A stretch of 50,330 nt of DNA from Nocardia pseudobrasiliensis NBRC 108224 (GTDB lineage: Bacteria > Actinomycetota > Actinomycetes > Mycobacteriales > Mycobacteriaceae), in contig NZ_BDBS01000068.1 of the NCBI RefSeq assembly GCF_001613105.1, forward strand, positions 1-50,330, read 5' to 3'. The position numbers were made by a program, and so were the translations under genes. The notes under the pieces were generated by a model. That model was not told the DNA's origin and did not search any database. It worked only from the letters and a program-made list of their open reading frames with translations. Of this stretch, positions 31,397 through 39,376 are shown one piece after another. Position 1 is the first letter of the stretch, and every line of letters starts with the position of its first letter.

Positions 31397-33952
31397 TCAT
31401 CGGCCCACGATCAACCCATCCCCATCGGGGGAGACATTGACCTTCACCAGATCTCCGTCGGCCACCTCACCGGCCAATAGTTCCTTGGCCAGCGAATCGC
31501 CGATGGCCTGCTGGATGAGCCGGCGCAGCGGGCGGGCGCCGTAGACCGGGTCGTAGCCGCGCACGGCCAGCCAGAACCGTGCCGAATCGCTCACATCCAA
31601 CTTCAGCCGGCGCTGGGCCAGGCGCTTCTGCAGTTGCGCCAGCTGGATGTCGACGATGTCCTCGAGCTGCTCCTCGTTCAGCGGCTCGAACATCACCACG
31701 TCGTCGAGCCGGTTGAGGAATTCCGGCTTGAACGCCGAACGCACCGCGTTCATCACATGCTCGCGCTCGCCACCCGCACCCAGATTCGAGGTGAGGATGA
31801 GGATCGTATTGCGGAAGTCGACCGTGCGGCCCTGGCCGTCGGTGAGCCGTCCCTCGTCGAGCACCTGCAGCAGAATGTCGAACACATCCGGATGGGCCTT
31901 CTCGATCTCGTCGAACAGCACCACCGTGTAGGGCCGCCGCCGCACCGCCTCGGTCAGCTGACCGCCCTGGTCGTAGCCGACGTATCCGGGCGGCGCACCG
32001 ACCAGGCGAGCCACCGAATGCTTCTCGGAGTACTCGCTCATATCGATACGGATCATGGCGCGCTCGTCGTCGAACAGGAAGTCCGCCAACGCCTTCGCCA
32101 GCTCGGTCTTACCGACACCGGTCGGTCCGACGAACATGAACGATCCGGTCGGCCGATTCGGATCAGCGACACCGGCCCGGGCGCGGCGCACGGCATCGGA
32201 GACCGCGGTGACGGCAGCGGACTGTCCGACGACCCGCTTGCCCAGCTCCTCCTCCATGCGCAGCAGCTTCTGGGTCTCACCCTCGAGCATGCGGCCCACG
32301 GGAATTCCGGTCCACGCCGACACCACCTCGGCGATATCGTCCGGGCCGACCTCTTCCTTGAGCATCACCTGCCCGTCGGGGGCGGCCCCGGCCTTCCGCT
32401 CGGCCTCGGCATACTCCTTCTCCAACTGCGGGATTCGCCCGTAGCGCAGTTCGGCGGCCTTACCCAGATCGCCGTCGCGTTCGGCGCGCTCGGATTCGCC
32501 CTTCAGCGATTCCAGCTGCTCCTTGATCACGCGCACCGAGTCGATGGCCTGCTTCTCGTTCTGCCAACGGGTCATCAGCTGATTGAGCTTCTCGCGGTCG
32601 TCGGCGAGTTCGGAGCGCAACTTCTCCAGTCGCTGCTTGGAGGCCTCGTCGGTCTCCTTGGCCAGCGCCATCTCCTCGATCTCGAGGCGACGCACCGCGC
32701 GCTCGATCTCATCGATCTCCACCGGGCGCGAGTCGATCTCCATGCGCAGCCGCGAGGCCGACTCGTCGACCAGGTCGATCGCCTTGTCCGGCAGGAACCG
32801 GGAGGTGATGTAGCGGTCGGAGAGCGTGGCCGCGGCCACCAGCGCGGAGTCGGTGATGCGCACGCCGTGGTGCACCTCGTAGCGCTCCTTGAGTCCGCGC
32901 AGGATGCCGATGGTGTCCTCCACCGACGGCTCACCGACCAGCACCTGCTGGAATCGGCGCTCCAGGGCCGGATCCTTCTCGATGTGCTGGCGGTATTCGT
33001 CGAGGGTGGTCGCGCCGACCAGGCGCAGCTCGCCGCGGGCCAGCATGGGCTTGATCATGTTGCCCGCGTCCATGGCCGACTCGCCGGTGGCTCCGGCGCC
33101 GACGATGGTGTGCAGCTCGTCGATGAATGTGATGATCTGTCCCGCACTGGATTTGATCTCCTCGAGCACGGCCTTGAGCCGCTCCTCGAATTCGCCGCGG
33201 TATTTCGCACCCGCGACCATCGCGCCGAGATCCAGCGAGATCAGCCGCTTACCGCGCAGCGACTCCGGCACATCGCCGGCGATGATGCGCTGGGCCAAGC
33301 CCTCCACGATCGCGGTCTTACCCACGCCGGGCTCGCCGATCAGCACCGGATTGTTCTTGGTGCGCCGGCTCAAAACCTGTACGACGCGGCGGATCTCGGT
33401 ATCGCGGCCGATGACCGGATCGAGTTTGCCCTCGCGCGCGGCGGCGGTCAGATCGGTCGAATACTTCTCCAGCGCCTGATAGCTGCCCTCGGGATCGGGC
33501 GAGGTGACCCGCGCGTTGCCGCGCACGGCGGTGAACGCCTCACGCAGCGCGTCGGTGCTCGCGCCGTACTTCAGCAGCAACTGGGAGATATCGGAATCGC
33601 CCTCGGCCAGACCGACCATCAGATGTTCGGTCGAGACGTATTCGTCGCCGAGTTCGGTGGCGAGGTGCTGCGCGGCCGTCACGGCGGCCAGCGCCTCGCG
33701 GCCGAGCTGCGGGGTGGTGGTCGCGCCGCTGGCTCGCGGCAGCCGATCGACGATGTCCTGGGCCTCGCGCCGAACCGTTGCCGGGTCGACACCGACGGCC
33801 TTCAACAGGGGGGCGGCGATGCCGTCGGTCTGATCCAGCAACGCCACCAGCAAGTGGCCCGGACGGATCTCCGGGTTGCCCGCGGCCGAGGCCGCCTGCA
33901 GGGCGGCGGTCAGGGCCGCCTGGGTCTTGGTGGTGGGATTGAACGAGTCCAC
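31397..33952 (-). CDS. clpB: ATP-dependent disaggregase ClpB
   Basis: An 851-residue Hsp100 chaperone that pulls proteins out of aggregates together with DnaK-DnaJ-GrpE. Domains in order: Clp-N repeats (1-150), first AAA+ (Walker A GEPGVGKTAIVEG; FIDELHTIVG), coiled-coil M domain (about 410-520, rich in E, R and K, with LRSELADDREKLNQLMTRWQ), and second AAA+ (Walker A GPTGVGKTELAKALA; VVLFDEIEKAH). GTG 33952 gives the N-terminus MDSFNPTTKTQAAL, as I recall for the mycobacterial protein, with AGGAAGG correctly spaced; GTG 33958 is too close to that site. A HAIR operator and ECF-like promoter lie just upstream. Confidence 0.97.
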   Translation of the reverse strand: MDSFNPTTKTQAALTAALQAASAAGNPEIRPGHLLVALLDQTDGIAAPLLKAVGVDPATVRREAQDIVDRLPRASGATTTPQLGREALAAVTAAQHLATELGDEYVSTEHLMVGLAEGDSDISQLLLKYGASTDALREAFTAVRGNARVTSPDPEGSYQALEKYSTDLTAAAREGKLDPVIGRDTEIRRVVQVLSRRTKNNPVLIGEPGVGKTAIVEGLAQRIIAGDVPESLRGKRLISLDLGAMVAGAKYRGEFEERLKAVLEEIKSSAGQIITFIDELHTIVGAGATGESAMDAGNMIKPMLARGELRLVGATTLDEYRQHIEKDPALERRFQQVLVGEPSVEDTIGILRGLKERYEVHHGVRITDSALVAAATLSDRYITSRFLPDKAIDLVDESASRLRMEIDSRPVEIDEIERAVRRLEIEEMALAKETDEASKQRLEKLRSELADDREKLNQLMTRWQNEKQAIDSVRVIKEQLESLKGESERAERDGDLGKAAELRYGRIPQLEKEYAEAERKAGAAPDGQVMLKEEVGPDDIAEVVSAWTGIPVGRMLEGETQKLLRMEEELGKRVVGQSAAVTAVSDAVRRARAGVADPNRPTGSFMFVGPTGVGKTELAKALADFLFDDERAMIRIDMSEYSEKHSVARLVGAPPGYVGYDQGGQLTEAVRRRPYTVVLFDEIEKAHPDVFDILLQVLDEGRLTDGQGRTVDFRNTILILTSNLGAGGEREHVMNAVRSAFKPEFLNRLDDVVMFEPLNEEQLEDIVDIQLAQLQKRLAQRRLKLDVSDSARFWLAVRGYDPVYGARPLRRLIQQAIGDSLAKELLAGEVADGDLVKVNVSPDGDGLIVGR

Positions 33953-33984
33953 GGTCACCTTCCTACTGGTCGCTTACGACAGAT

Positions 33985-34012
33985 CCAACGTCGCGGGAGT
34001 TGAGTCTGTTCC
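33985..34012 (-). promoter_or_regulatory. ECF-sigma-like (SigH/SigE type) promoter of clpB
   Basis: On the minus strand GGAACA (34012-34007) is followed after 17 bases by GTTGG (33989-33985), a match to the GGAA(C/T)-N16-20-GTT pattern of mycobacterial SigH/SigE promoters. The predicted transcript start would be about 25-30 bases before the GTG at 33952. The -35 element lies inside the HAIR operator. Confidence 0.55.
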
Positions 34013-34019
34013 GCTCAAG
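33999..34019. promoter_or_regulatory. HAIR operator for HspR upstream of clpB
   Basis: GTTGAGT-N7-GCTCAAG matches the HspR-associated inverted repeat consensus CTTGAGT-N7-ACTCAAG at 12 of 14 arm positions. It is about 50 bp upstream of the clpB start and about 190 bp from the divergent oxidoreductase start at 34207, the other gene it could affect. Confidence 0.85.
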
Positions 34020-34206
34020 TCTGGAAAATTTCGGCGTACTTCGCAACGTCCAAAAGACCCCGGGCCGAATCTACGCGCCCAAACAAACCGACAACCCTCG
34101 CTTACGTAACGATCCGGTCGTCGCCACATACGATGTCCGGGGCCGTCCGAGTAATCCTCAACCCCTGTGACCAGAAAGTTTCCGTCCGGAAAGGATCGGA
34201 GCGACG

Positions 34207-35142
34207 ATGCGCGCGATGGTGGTACGCGAGTTCGGTGGCACCCCGGAACACACCGAGATGCCGACTCCCGACGCCCGATCGGGGCAGATGCTGATCCGTC
34301 TCGCTGCCGCCGGGCTCACCACCTACGACCGAATGCTCATCGACGGCCTGCTCGCCGACAGACTTCCGCACGATTTCCCCATGATCCCGGGTATCGACGG
34401 CGCGGGCACGGTATCGGCGATAGGTGAGGATGTGACCGCCTTCGCGGTCGGCGATCGGGTCGTGGGCACCTTCCTGGCCCCGCGCGCCGGACACGGCAGC
34501 TTCGCCGAATACACCACCGCGCCCGCGGATGGCACCGTCGCACGCATCCCCGAGGGGATCGCCACCGTGCAGGCCGCGGCGCTGCCCACGGCCGGGCTCA
34601 CCGCGCAGCGGCTGGTCGACGCGGCCGAACTCGCCCCGGGGCAGTGGGTTCTGATCAATTGCGCCGCGGGCGATGTCGGCACGTTCACCATGCAGCTCGC
34701 GGCCATCGCGGGCGCCCGGGTCATCGCCGTCGCCCGGCCCGACGACACCGATCGGATGATCCGCCTGGGCGCGACCGAGGTCCTCGACTACCTCGAGGCG
34801 CCCGTGGTCGATCAGATTCGCGACAACCATCCCCAGGGCGTGGACGTGCTGTTCGATCCGATATCCGCCCCCGCGACCCTGACCCATCTGAGCCGGGTCG
34901 TCCGGACCGGCGGCAAGGTGTTCAGCACGGTCGGGGCCGCCGATGTCGAATCGCTGCGCGCCCGCGGGCTACAGGGCGGCAACGTCGAGCCCACCGGGGA
35001 TGCGGCGGAGTTGCGGCGGGTGTTGCAACGCGTGGTCGCGGGTGACATGGTGGTCCCCGTCGATATCGCCCGCCCGCTGGTCGAACTACCGCAGATGCTC
35101 GACCTCGAAGACCGTGGCGGCAAGGCGGTCCTCGTCATCTGA
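34207..35142 (+). CDS. Zinc-free NADP-dependent quinone-oxidoreductase-like MDR enzyme
   Basis: A 311-residue medium-chain dehydrogenase/reductase. The N-terminal GroES-like domain holds PMIPGIDGAGTVSAIGEDV and VGDRVVGTF. The Rossmann domain has the quinone-reductase-type loop CAAGDVGTFTMQLAAIAGAR instead of the usual GxGxxG. No cysteine ligand set for catalytic or structural zinc is present, which fits a QOR-like NADPH-dependent reductase of reactive carbonyls or quinones. GGATCGGAG precedes the ATG. It diverges from clpB and shares the region containing the HAIR operator. A T-tailed hairpin ends it. Confidence 0.83.
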   Translation: MRAMVVREFGGTPEHTEMPTPDARSGQMLIRLAAAGLTTYDRMLIDGLLADRLPHDFPMIPGIDGAGTVSAIGEDVTAFAVGDRVVGTFLAPRAGHGSFAEYTTAPADGTVARIPEGIATVQAAALPTAGLTAQRLVDAAELAPGQWVLINCAAGDVGTFTMQLAAIAGARVIAVARPDDTDRMIRLGATEVLDYLEAPVVDQIRDNHPQGVDVLFDPISAPATLTHLSRVVRTGGKVFSTVGAADVESLRARGLQGGNVEPTGDAAELRRVLQRVVAGDMVVPVDIARPLVELPQMLDLEDRGGKAVLVI

Positions 35143-35170
35143 GGCGGTGTGGCTTAAGCAATCCCTGCAT

Positions 35171-35190
35171 AACCGTGCGAACACGGTTTT
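35171..35190 (+). terminator. Rho-independent terminator after the oxidoreductase gene
   Basis: AACCGTG (35171-35177) and CACGGTT (35182-35188) form a 7-bp stem with a CGAA tetraloop, followed by TTCT. It lies 29 bp after the oxidoreductase stop and 81 bp before the next gene. Confidence 0.7.
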
Positions 35191-35271
35191 CTCGGGGATA
35201 CTTGACCGCGAAGGGCCGCCGAGCAGAGTGCGGTCCCCGGGCAGATACATGTAGAAAGGAAGCTCGTCGTC

Positions 35272-36435
35272 GTGGATGCGCGTTCGGCAGCGCTGGTCCG
35301 CGCCAACTTCCGGTCGATACTCGAGGCGCCCAACGGGCCCGAACGGTTGATCAGCGCGTTCTTCGGTCATATGTTCGCCGAGAATCCCAACCTGCGTGAA
35401 CTCTTCCCGCCCGCCATGGACATGATGCCGAAGAAGGTGGTCACGGCCATCCAGTTCGTGCTCGACCACCTCGAGGACTGGGATCGGGCGCAGCGCTTTC
35501 TGGAGCAACTGGCCCGCGATCATCGTAAGTACGGGGTCGAAGCGGCCCACTACGACATCGCGGGGCGGGCGCTGGTTGCCGCCTTCCGGACCTATCACGG
35601 CGCCGGCGGCGGTTGGAGTCGCGAGTTGGAAGAGGGCTGGCGCGATATCGGGATCCTCATCTCGGCCTCGATGGCGATCGGCGCGAATTCGGACAAATCC
35701 CAACCGTTCTGGGAGGCGACGGTCGTCGGCCATCGCCGAGTGCTCGACGATCTGGCGATCGTGCGGTTGCAGTCGGACAGCCCGATTCCCTATCAGGCCG
35801 GACAGTACGTGCCGGTGTCGATTCCGCAGCGGCCGAAGATGTGGCGCTACCTGTCGCCCGCGATTCCGACCAATCCGTACGGGGAGATCGAATTCCACGT
35901 CCGCAAGGTCCGCACGGGCTGGGTGAGTCCGGCGATCGTGAACGAGACACAGGTCGGCGACCGCTGGGCGATCGCGGGTCCGATGGGCGGTCTGCACGTG
36001 GACCGGGAGAGCCGTCGCGATGTGCTGATGATCGGCGCGGGCACCGGCGTCGCCCCGCTGCGCGCCCAGTTGATCGAGATGGGCCGGCGCGGCATGAATC
36101 CCCGCGTGCACTTCTTCATCGGCGGTCGCTATCCCTGCGATCTGTACGACGTGGAGAACATGTGGCAGCTGTCGCAGAGCAATCCGTGGCTCACGGTGGT
36201 TCCCGTGTGCGAGAACGAATCCAACCCGTGGTGGCATCCCTACCCGCCGGCCGATCCGCCCTTCGGCATGCATCGCCGCCTGATCGGTAATCTGGGGGCG
36301 GTGGTGGCCAGCTTCGGAGCCTGGCCCGACCGCCAGATCCAGATCGCCGGTTCGGCCCGCATGATCGCCGACACCAGGCGCGCGCTATTGGCAGTGGGGA
36401 CACCGGATTCGATCATCATGACCGATCCCGTGTGA
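35272..36435 (+). CDS. Flavohaemoglobin-type globin-FAD/NAD(P)H reductase, atypical haem pocket
   Basis: A 387-residue fusion. Residues 1-140 are a globin: the proximal His is H84 in LARDHRKYGV. The distal positions aligned by eye to E. coli Hmp Tyr29 (B10) and Gln53 (E7) are Phe31 and Met52. Residues about 150-245 form an FAD domain in which the canonical R-x-Y-S reads RYLS. Residues about 250-387 form the NAD(P)H domain (GAGTGVAPLRA). The C-terminal ECFGP-like motif of classical Hmp is absent. This resembles type II flavohaemoglobins such as Rv0385, also next to clpB, rather than classical nitric oxide dioxygenases. GTG start with AAAGGAAG upstream; followed 18 bp later by a globin-less reductase. 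Confidence 0.85.
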   Translation: MDARSAALVRANFRSILEAPNGPERLISAFFGHMFAENPNLRELFPPAMDMMPKKVVTAIQFVLDHLEDWDRAQRFLEQLARDHRKYGVEAAHYDIAGRALVAAFRTYHGAGGGWSRELEEGWRDIGILISASMAIGANSDKSQPFWEATVVGHRRVLDDLAIVRLQSDSPIPYQAGQYVPVSIPQRPKMWRYLSPAIPTNPYGEIEFHVRKVRTGWVSPAIVNETQVGDRWAIAGPMGGLHVDRESRRDVLMIGAGTGVAPLRAQLIEMGRRGMNPRVHFFIGGRYPCDLYDVENMWQLSQSNPWLTVVPVCENESNPWWHPYPPADPPFGMHRRLIGNLGAVVASFGAWPDRQIQIAGSARMIADTRRALLAVGTPDSIIMTDPV

Positions 36436-36453
36436 GCGAGTGAGGGAGACACA

Positions 36454-37236
36454 GTGACTTTGGGTCCCGGTGAGACCGGTGAGATCCGGATCGGCGCCCA
36501 GGAGTGGACCTCGACCGTGGTCGGACATCATCGGTTGCGTCACGACCTCGCGGTGATCCGGCTGATCGGCGAATACGTGCCCTTCGAGGCCGGACAGTCG
36601 GTGCAGGTACAGGTGCCGCAGCATCCCGGCCTGCGGCGGCGGCTGTCCCCGGCCCTGCCGCCCTCGCTGGACGGCAAGCTGGAATTCCACGTGCGCACGG
36701 TGCCCGGCGGCTGGTGCAGCGGCTCGATCATCGCCGACACCCGCCCCGGCGACGAGTGGCGAATCACCGAACCGACCGGCTGGCTCTCGGTCGACGATTG
36801 GACCACCGATGTCGTAATGATCGCGGGCGGAACGGGTTTGGCTCCCCTGCGCGCGATCCTGCTGGATCTGGCCCGCCGGCCCGAACCCCCGCGCACCCAC
36901 CTGTTCGTGGGCGGCCGCTCCCCCCGCGACCTCTACGCCTCCGACATGCTCTACCTGCTCGCGGGCGAATTACCGTGGCTCACCGTCGTTCCCGTGGTGG
37001 AAGCCGCCAACGATCCGAACTGGGTCGACGAGTGGTACGAGAACTGCCGCGTGGATATCGGTTTCGACGTCGACGAAATGCTGGAGGGCACCCTCGCCGA
37101 TGTGATCGGTGATATGGGCCCACTGCTGCACCACCAGGTTCTGGTCTGCGGCTCCCCCGCCATGACCCGCGCCACGGTGGACCGCCTGATCCTCACCGGC
37201 ACCCCCGCCGAAGCCATTCGCTACGAAGGGGTTTGA
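36454..37236 (+). CDS. Globin-less FAD/NAD(P)H oxidoreductase paralogous to the flavohaemoglobin reductase half
   Basis: A 260-residue ferredoxin-reductase-like protein. It lines up with the reductase half of the neighbouring fusions: VVGHHRLRHDLAVIRLIGEY with VVGHRRVLDDLAIVRLQSDS, RRRLSPALP with WRYLSPAIP, and AGGTGLAPLRAILLDLARRP with GAGTGVAPLRAQLIEMGRRG. About 22 short N-terminal residues (LGPGETGEIRIGAQEWTSTV) replace the globin. The GTG start has GAGGGAGACACA before it, so it is a designed gene rather than a broken fusion. Without haem it would need a separate electron acceptor, possibly the partner globin or another protein; this is inference. Convergent with the next gene, 12 bp apart. 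Confidence 0.82.
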   Translation: MTLGPGETGEIRIGAQEWTSTVVGHHRLRHDLAVIRLIGEYVPFEAGQSVQVQVPQHPGLRRRLSPALPPSLDGKLEFHVRTVPGGWCSGSIIADTRPGDEWRITEPTGWLSVDDWTTDVVMIAGGTGLAPLRAILLDLARRPEPPRTHLFVGGRSPRDLYASDMLYLLAGELPWLTVVPVVEAANDPNWVDEWYENCRVDIGFDVDEMLEGTLADVIGDMGPLLHHQVLVCGSPAMTRATVDRLILTGTPAEAIRYEGV

Positions 37237-37248
37237 TCGGCCTTCCGC

Positions 37249-38418
37249 TCAGAACAGCGGATCGTGCCTGATGTTCTTGGTGGGCGTCCCCGCGGCCATG
37301 AGGCGGAACTTGGTGGTCTGGACCATCGAGGGGGAGCCGACTATTTGGACGTCGTGGTCCTTCCACGGGCCCGCGGCGGCGACCACCCGACCGATCTGGC
37401 CGGTGCGGCGGGGTTCCAGGCCCGGCAATTCGGGGGTCTTGTTCTCGGATTCGTAGTACCACCAGGGGTTTTCGTCGTTCTCGGTGACGGGGATGACGGT
37501 GAGCCATTTATTGGCCACGGCCAGATCGCTCAGGGCCTGCAGATCGTAGAGGTCGCAGGGGTGGTGGCCGCCGACGAACAGGTGCACCTTCGGATTGGAA
37601 CGGCGCTGGGTCATGGCCATGAGTTGCGCTCGCAGCGGGGCGATTCCGGTGCCGCAGCCGATCATCAGCATTTTGCGACGGGTGTTGCGCGGGACGCCCA
37701 GACCGCCCAGCGGTGAACCGACCAACCACTGATCGCCGATGCGGGTGTGGCCGATCATGGCCGGGCTTACCCAGCCGCCGCTCACGGCGCGAATATGAAA
37801 TTCGACCTCGCGGTTCGCATTCGCCGGTACGGCCGGGGACAGGTAGCGCCACATGCGCGGCCGCGCCGGGATCTGCACGCTGACATACTGTCCGGCCGCG
37901 TACTGCATCGGCTGATCCAGGCGCAGCCGCACCACACACAGATTGCGCAGCACCTCACGGTGTTCGATGACGGTGCCGGTCCAGTACGGCGGCGTGTCCT
38001 CCTGATCGGCGGCGGCCATCATGGTGTCTGCGATGACGCCGATGGCCTCGGTCCAGGCCCGGTCCACCTCATCGGTCCACATCTCGGTGCCCGCGTAGGC
38101 GCACAGGGCGGCCTGTAGCGATTTGCCCACGGCCACATAGTGTTCCGCCGTCACACCGTATTTGCGGTGGTCGCGGCCGAGCTGGGCGAGGAAGGGCAGG
38201 ACCCTGTCCGGCTCCTCGAGTTTGTCGATGGTGTAGCCGATCGCCTTGACGAGCCGATCGCGCTGAGCGTCCAGGGCGGCGGGGAAGAAATCACGCACAT
38301 GCGGATACTCGGTGAACAAGATCGCATAGAACGAACGCGCGAGCTTCTCCGGTCCCCCCTCCTCCGCAGCAACCGCCTTGAACGTCGTTCTTATCAATGC
38401 GACGGTCCGCGAATCCAT
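37249..38418 (-). CDS. Flavohaemoglobin-type globin-FAD/NAD(P)H reductase with classical distal residues
   Basis: A 389-residue fusion paralogous to the gene at 35272. The globin has proximal His 84 (GRDHRKYGV) and, in the same alignment, Tyr31 at B10 and Gln52 at E7 (LARSFYAILF and DAQRDRLVKAI), as in nitric-oxide-dioxygenating Hmp. The reductase half still reads RYLS, not R-x-Y-S, followed by GCGTGIAPLRAQLMAM, and the tail ends KNIRHDPLF without ECFGP. Thus the haem pocket looks type I and the flavin site type II. ATG 38418 matches the paralogue's start (MDSRTVALIR versus MDARSAALVR); the longer frame adds an unsupported 38 residues. Confidence 0.85.
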   Translation of the reverse strand: MDSRTVALIRTTFKAVAAEEGGPEKLARSFYAILFTEYPHVRDFFPAALDAQRDRLVKAIGYTIDKLEEPDRVLPFLAQLGRDHRKYGVTAEHYVAVGKSLQAALCAYAGTEMWTDEVDRAWTEAIGVIADTMMAAADQEDTPPYWTGTVIEHREVLRNLCVVRLRLDQPMQYAAGQYVSVQIPARPRMWRYLSPAVPANANREVEFHIRAVSGGWVSPAMIGHTRIGDQWLVGSPLGGLGVPRNTRRKMLMIGCGTGIAPLRAQLMAMTQRRSNPKVHLFVGGHHPCDLYDLQALSDLAVANKWLTVIPVTENDENPWWYYESENKTPELPGLEPRRTGQIGRVVAAAGPWKDHDVQIVGSPSMVQTTKFRLMAAGTPTKNIRHDPLF

Positions 38419-38989
38419 TTGTCTCACAACCCCATTTCGCACTCGAACGCAGGCACAGCCGGCGAGTGAGATGCGGCGGGACACTCGACAGCAGCCGATG
38501 TCAAACGAGTGTAGGCGAGGTTTGCCAGCCACGGAACGCGTCGTTTAAACAACACGCCTGTAATTCCCCTAAAACCAGGGAGCAGCGGGCGAATCCCGCA
38601 CGAAACCGACCGTTTGCCTAGGACACGCCGGGCGTTTCGGCCTGTGGCTCAATCGTTTTGCACGGTTCTATTTGAAAAACTCGGATTTGCAGCGATTGTG
38701 CGGCAACCGATCTCGCTTTCTCGCGCCCCCGCGAGGACGGACGAAACCGACCTTTCGGCAACTTTTTCGCGACCCTCGAATCCGTTTCGGCACGAATGTC
38801 TCAGTCTTCTTTGATGTTTGGACAGATGAAAGCACAGCACATAGAGCGCAATCAATCGCAATGATGCGAAAGGGTCCCGGCTTCGCCGGGAAGGAGAGAA
38901 GGCCGGAAGGCGAGAGAAGGCCGGGAAGCAGGAGAAAACAGCGCCCCCGGTCTTCCGGAGGCGCTGTCGTGCAGTGTTTTCGCGGAAAG
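38419..38989. other. Long intergenic region between flavohaemoglobin and hspR
   Basis: About 570 bp without a credible gene and visibly richer in A and T than its surroundings (for example 38650-38700 and 38800-38865). It holds an inverted repeat close to the flavohaemoglobin start: ACACTCGACA (38481-38490) against TGTC then CGAGTGT (38499-38512, three extra bases). It also contains a GTTTAAAC palindrome (38543-38550), a small CCCGGC/GCCGGG hairpin (38876-38890), and purine-rich direct repeats (GAGAAGGCCGG, about 38895-38935) before the hspR terminator. Confidence 0.5.
38939..38966 (-). terminator. Rho-independent terminator of the dnaK operon after hspR
   Basis: CAGCGCCCCCGG (38939-38950) pairs with CCGGAGGCGCTG (38955-38966): 11 pairs, one mismatch and a TCTT loop. 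On the minus strand it is followed by TGTTTTCTCC, a T-rich tail, 24 bp after the hspR stop. Confidence 0.88.
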
Positions 38990-39376
38990 CTAGCGGCGTT
39001 TGTTGCGGGGCTGCCAGACCACCAGGGCGGTACTGCGCTGGGGCTGGGACAGTTCGGGTAGGTAGCGCGAGCGGAGGCGCTCGACCTCGGTGGTCAGGTC
39101 GCGGACCCGCTGTTGCAGTTCCTCGACCTGATTGGTGAGTTCGATGATTCGCTTGATGCCGGCCAGGTTGACGCCCTCGTCCTGGGACAGCCGCTGCACC
39201 TCGCGCAGCAGCTCCACGTCGCGAGCCGAGTAGCGCCGGCCACCGCCCGAAGTGCGTTGCGGCGTAACGAGTCCCAGCCGGTCATAGGTGCGCAGCGTCT
39301 GCGCGTGCATACCGGCCAGCTGAGCCGCCACCGAGATCATGAAATACTCGGTACCCGTCGTCCGGTCACCATTCAT
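38990..39376 (-). CDS. hspR: MerR-family heat-shock repressor HspR
   Basis: A 128-residue repressor of the heat-shock genes, which binds HAIR operators with DnaK as co-repressor. The MerR helix-turn-helix reads YFMISVAAQLAGMHAQTLRT, then YDRLGLVTPQRTSGGGRRYS; a coiled-coil segment follows (VEELQQRVRDLTTEVERLRS). ATG 39376 is used because it overlaps the dnaJ stop in TGATG, the expected coupling, rather than ATG 39391. It is the last gene of the dnaK operon, so it represses its own synthesis. HAIR sites precede dnaK and clpB in this window. Confidence 0.95.
   Translation of the reverse strand: MNGDRTTGTEYFMISVAAQLAGMHAQTLRTYDRLGLVTPQRTSGGGRRYSARDVELLREVQRLSQDEGVNLAGIKRIIELTNQVEELQQRVRDLTTEVERLRSRYLPELSQPQRSTALVVWQPRNKRR

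Noticed and set aside
31634..34003. 789-codon plus-strand frame opposite clpB, and a similar one (41517-43166) opposite dnaK
   Set aside because: Both are antisense to unmistakable chaperone genes and carry no motif of their own.
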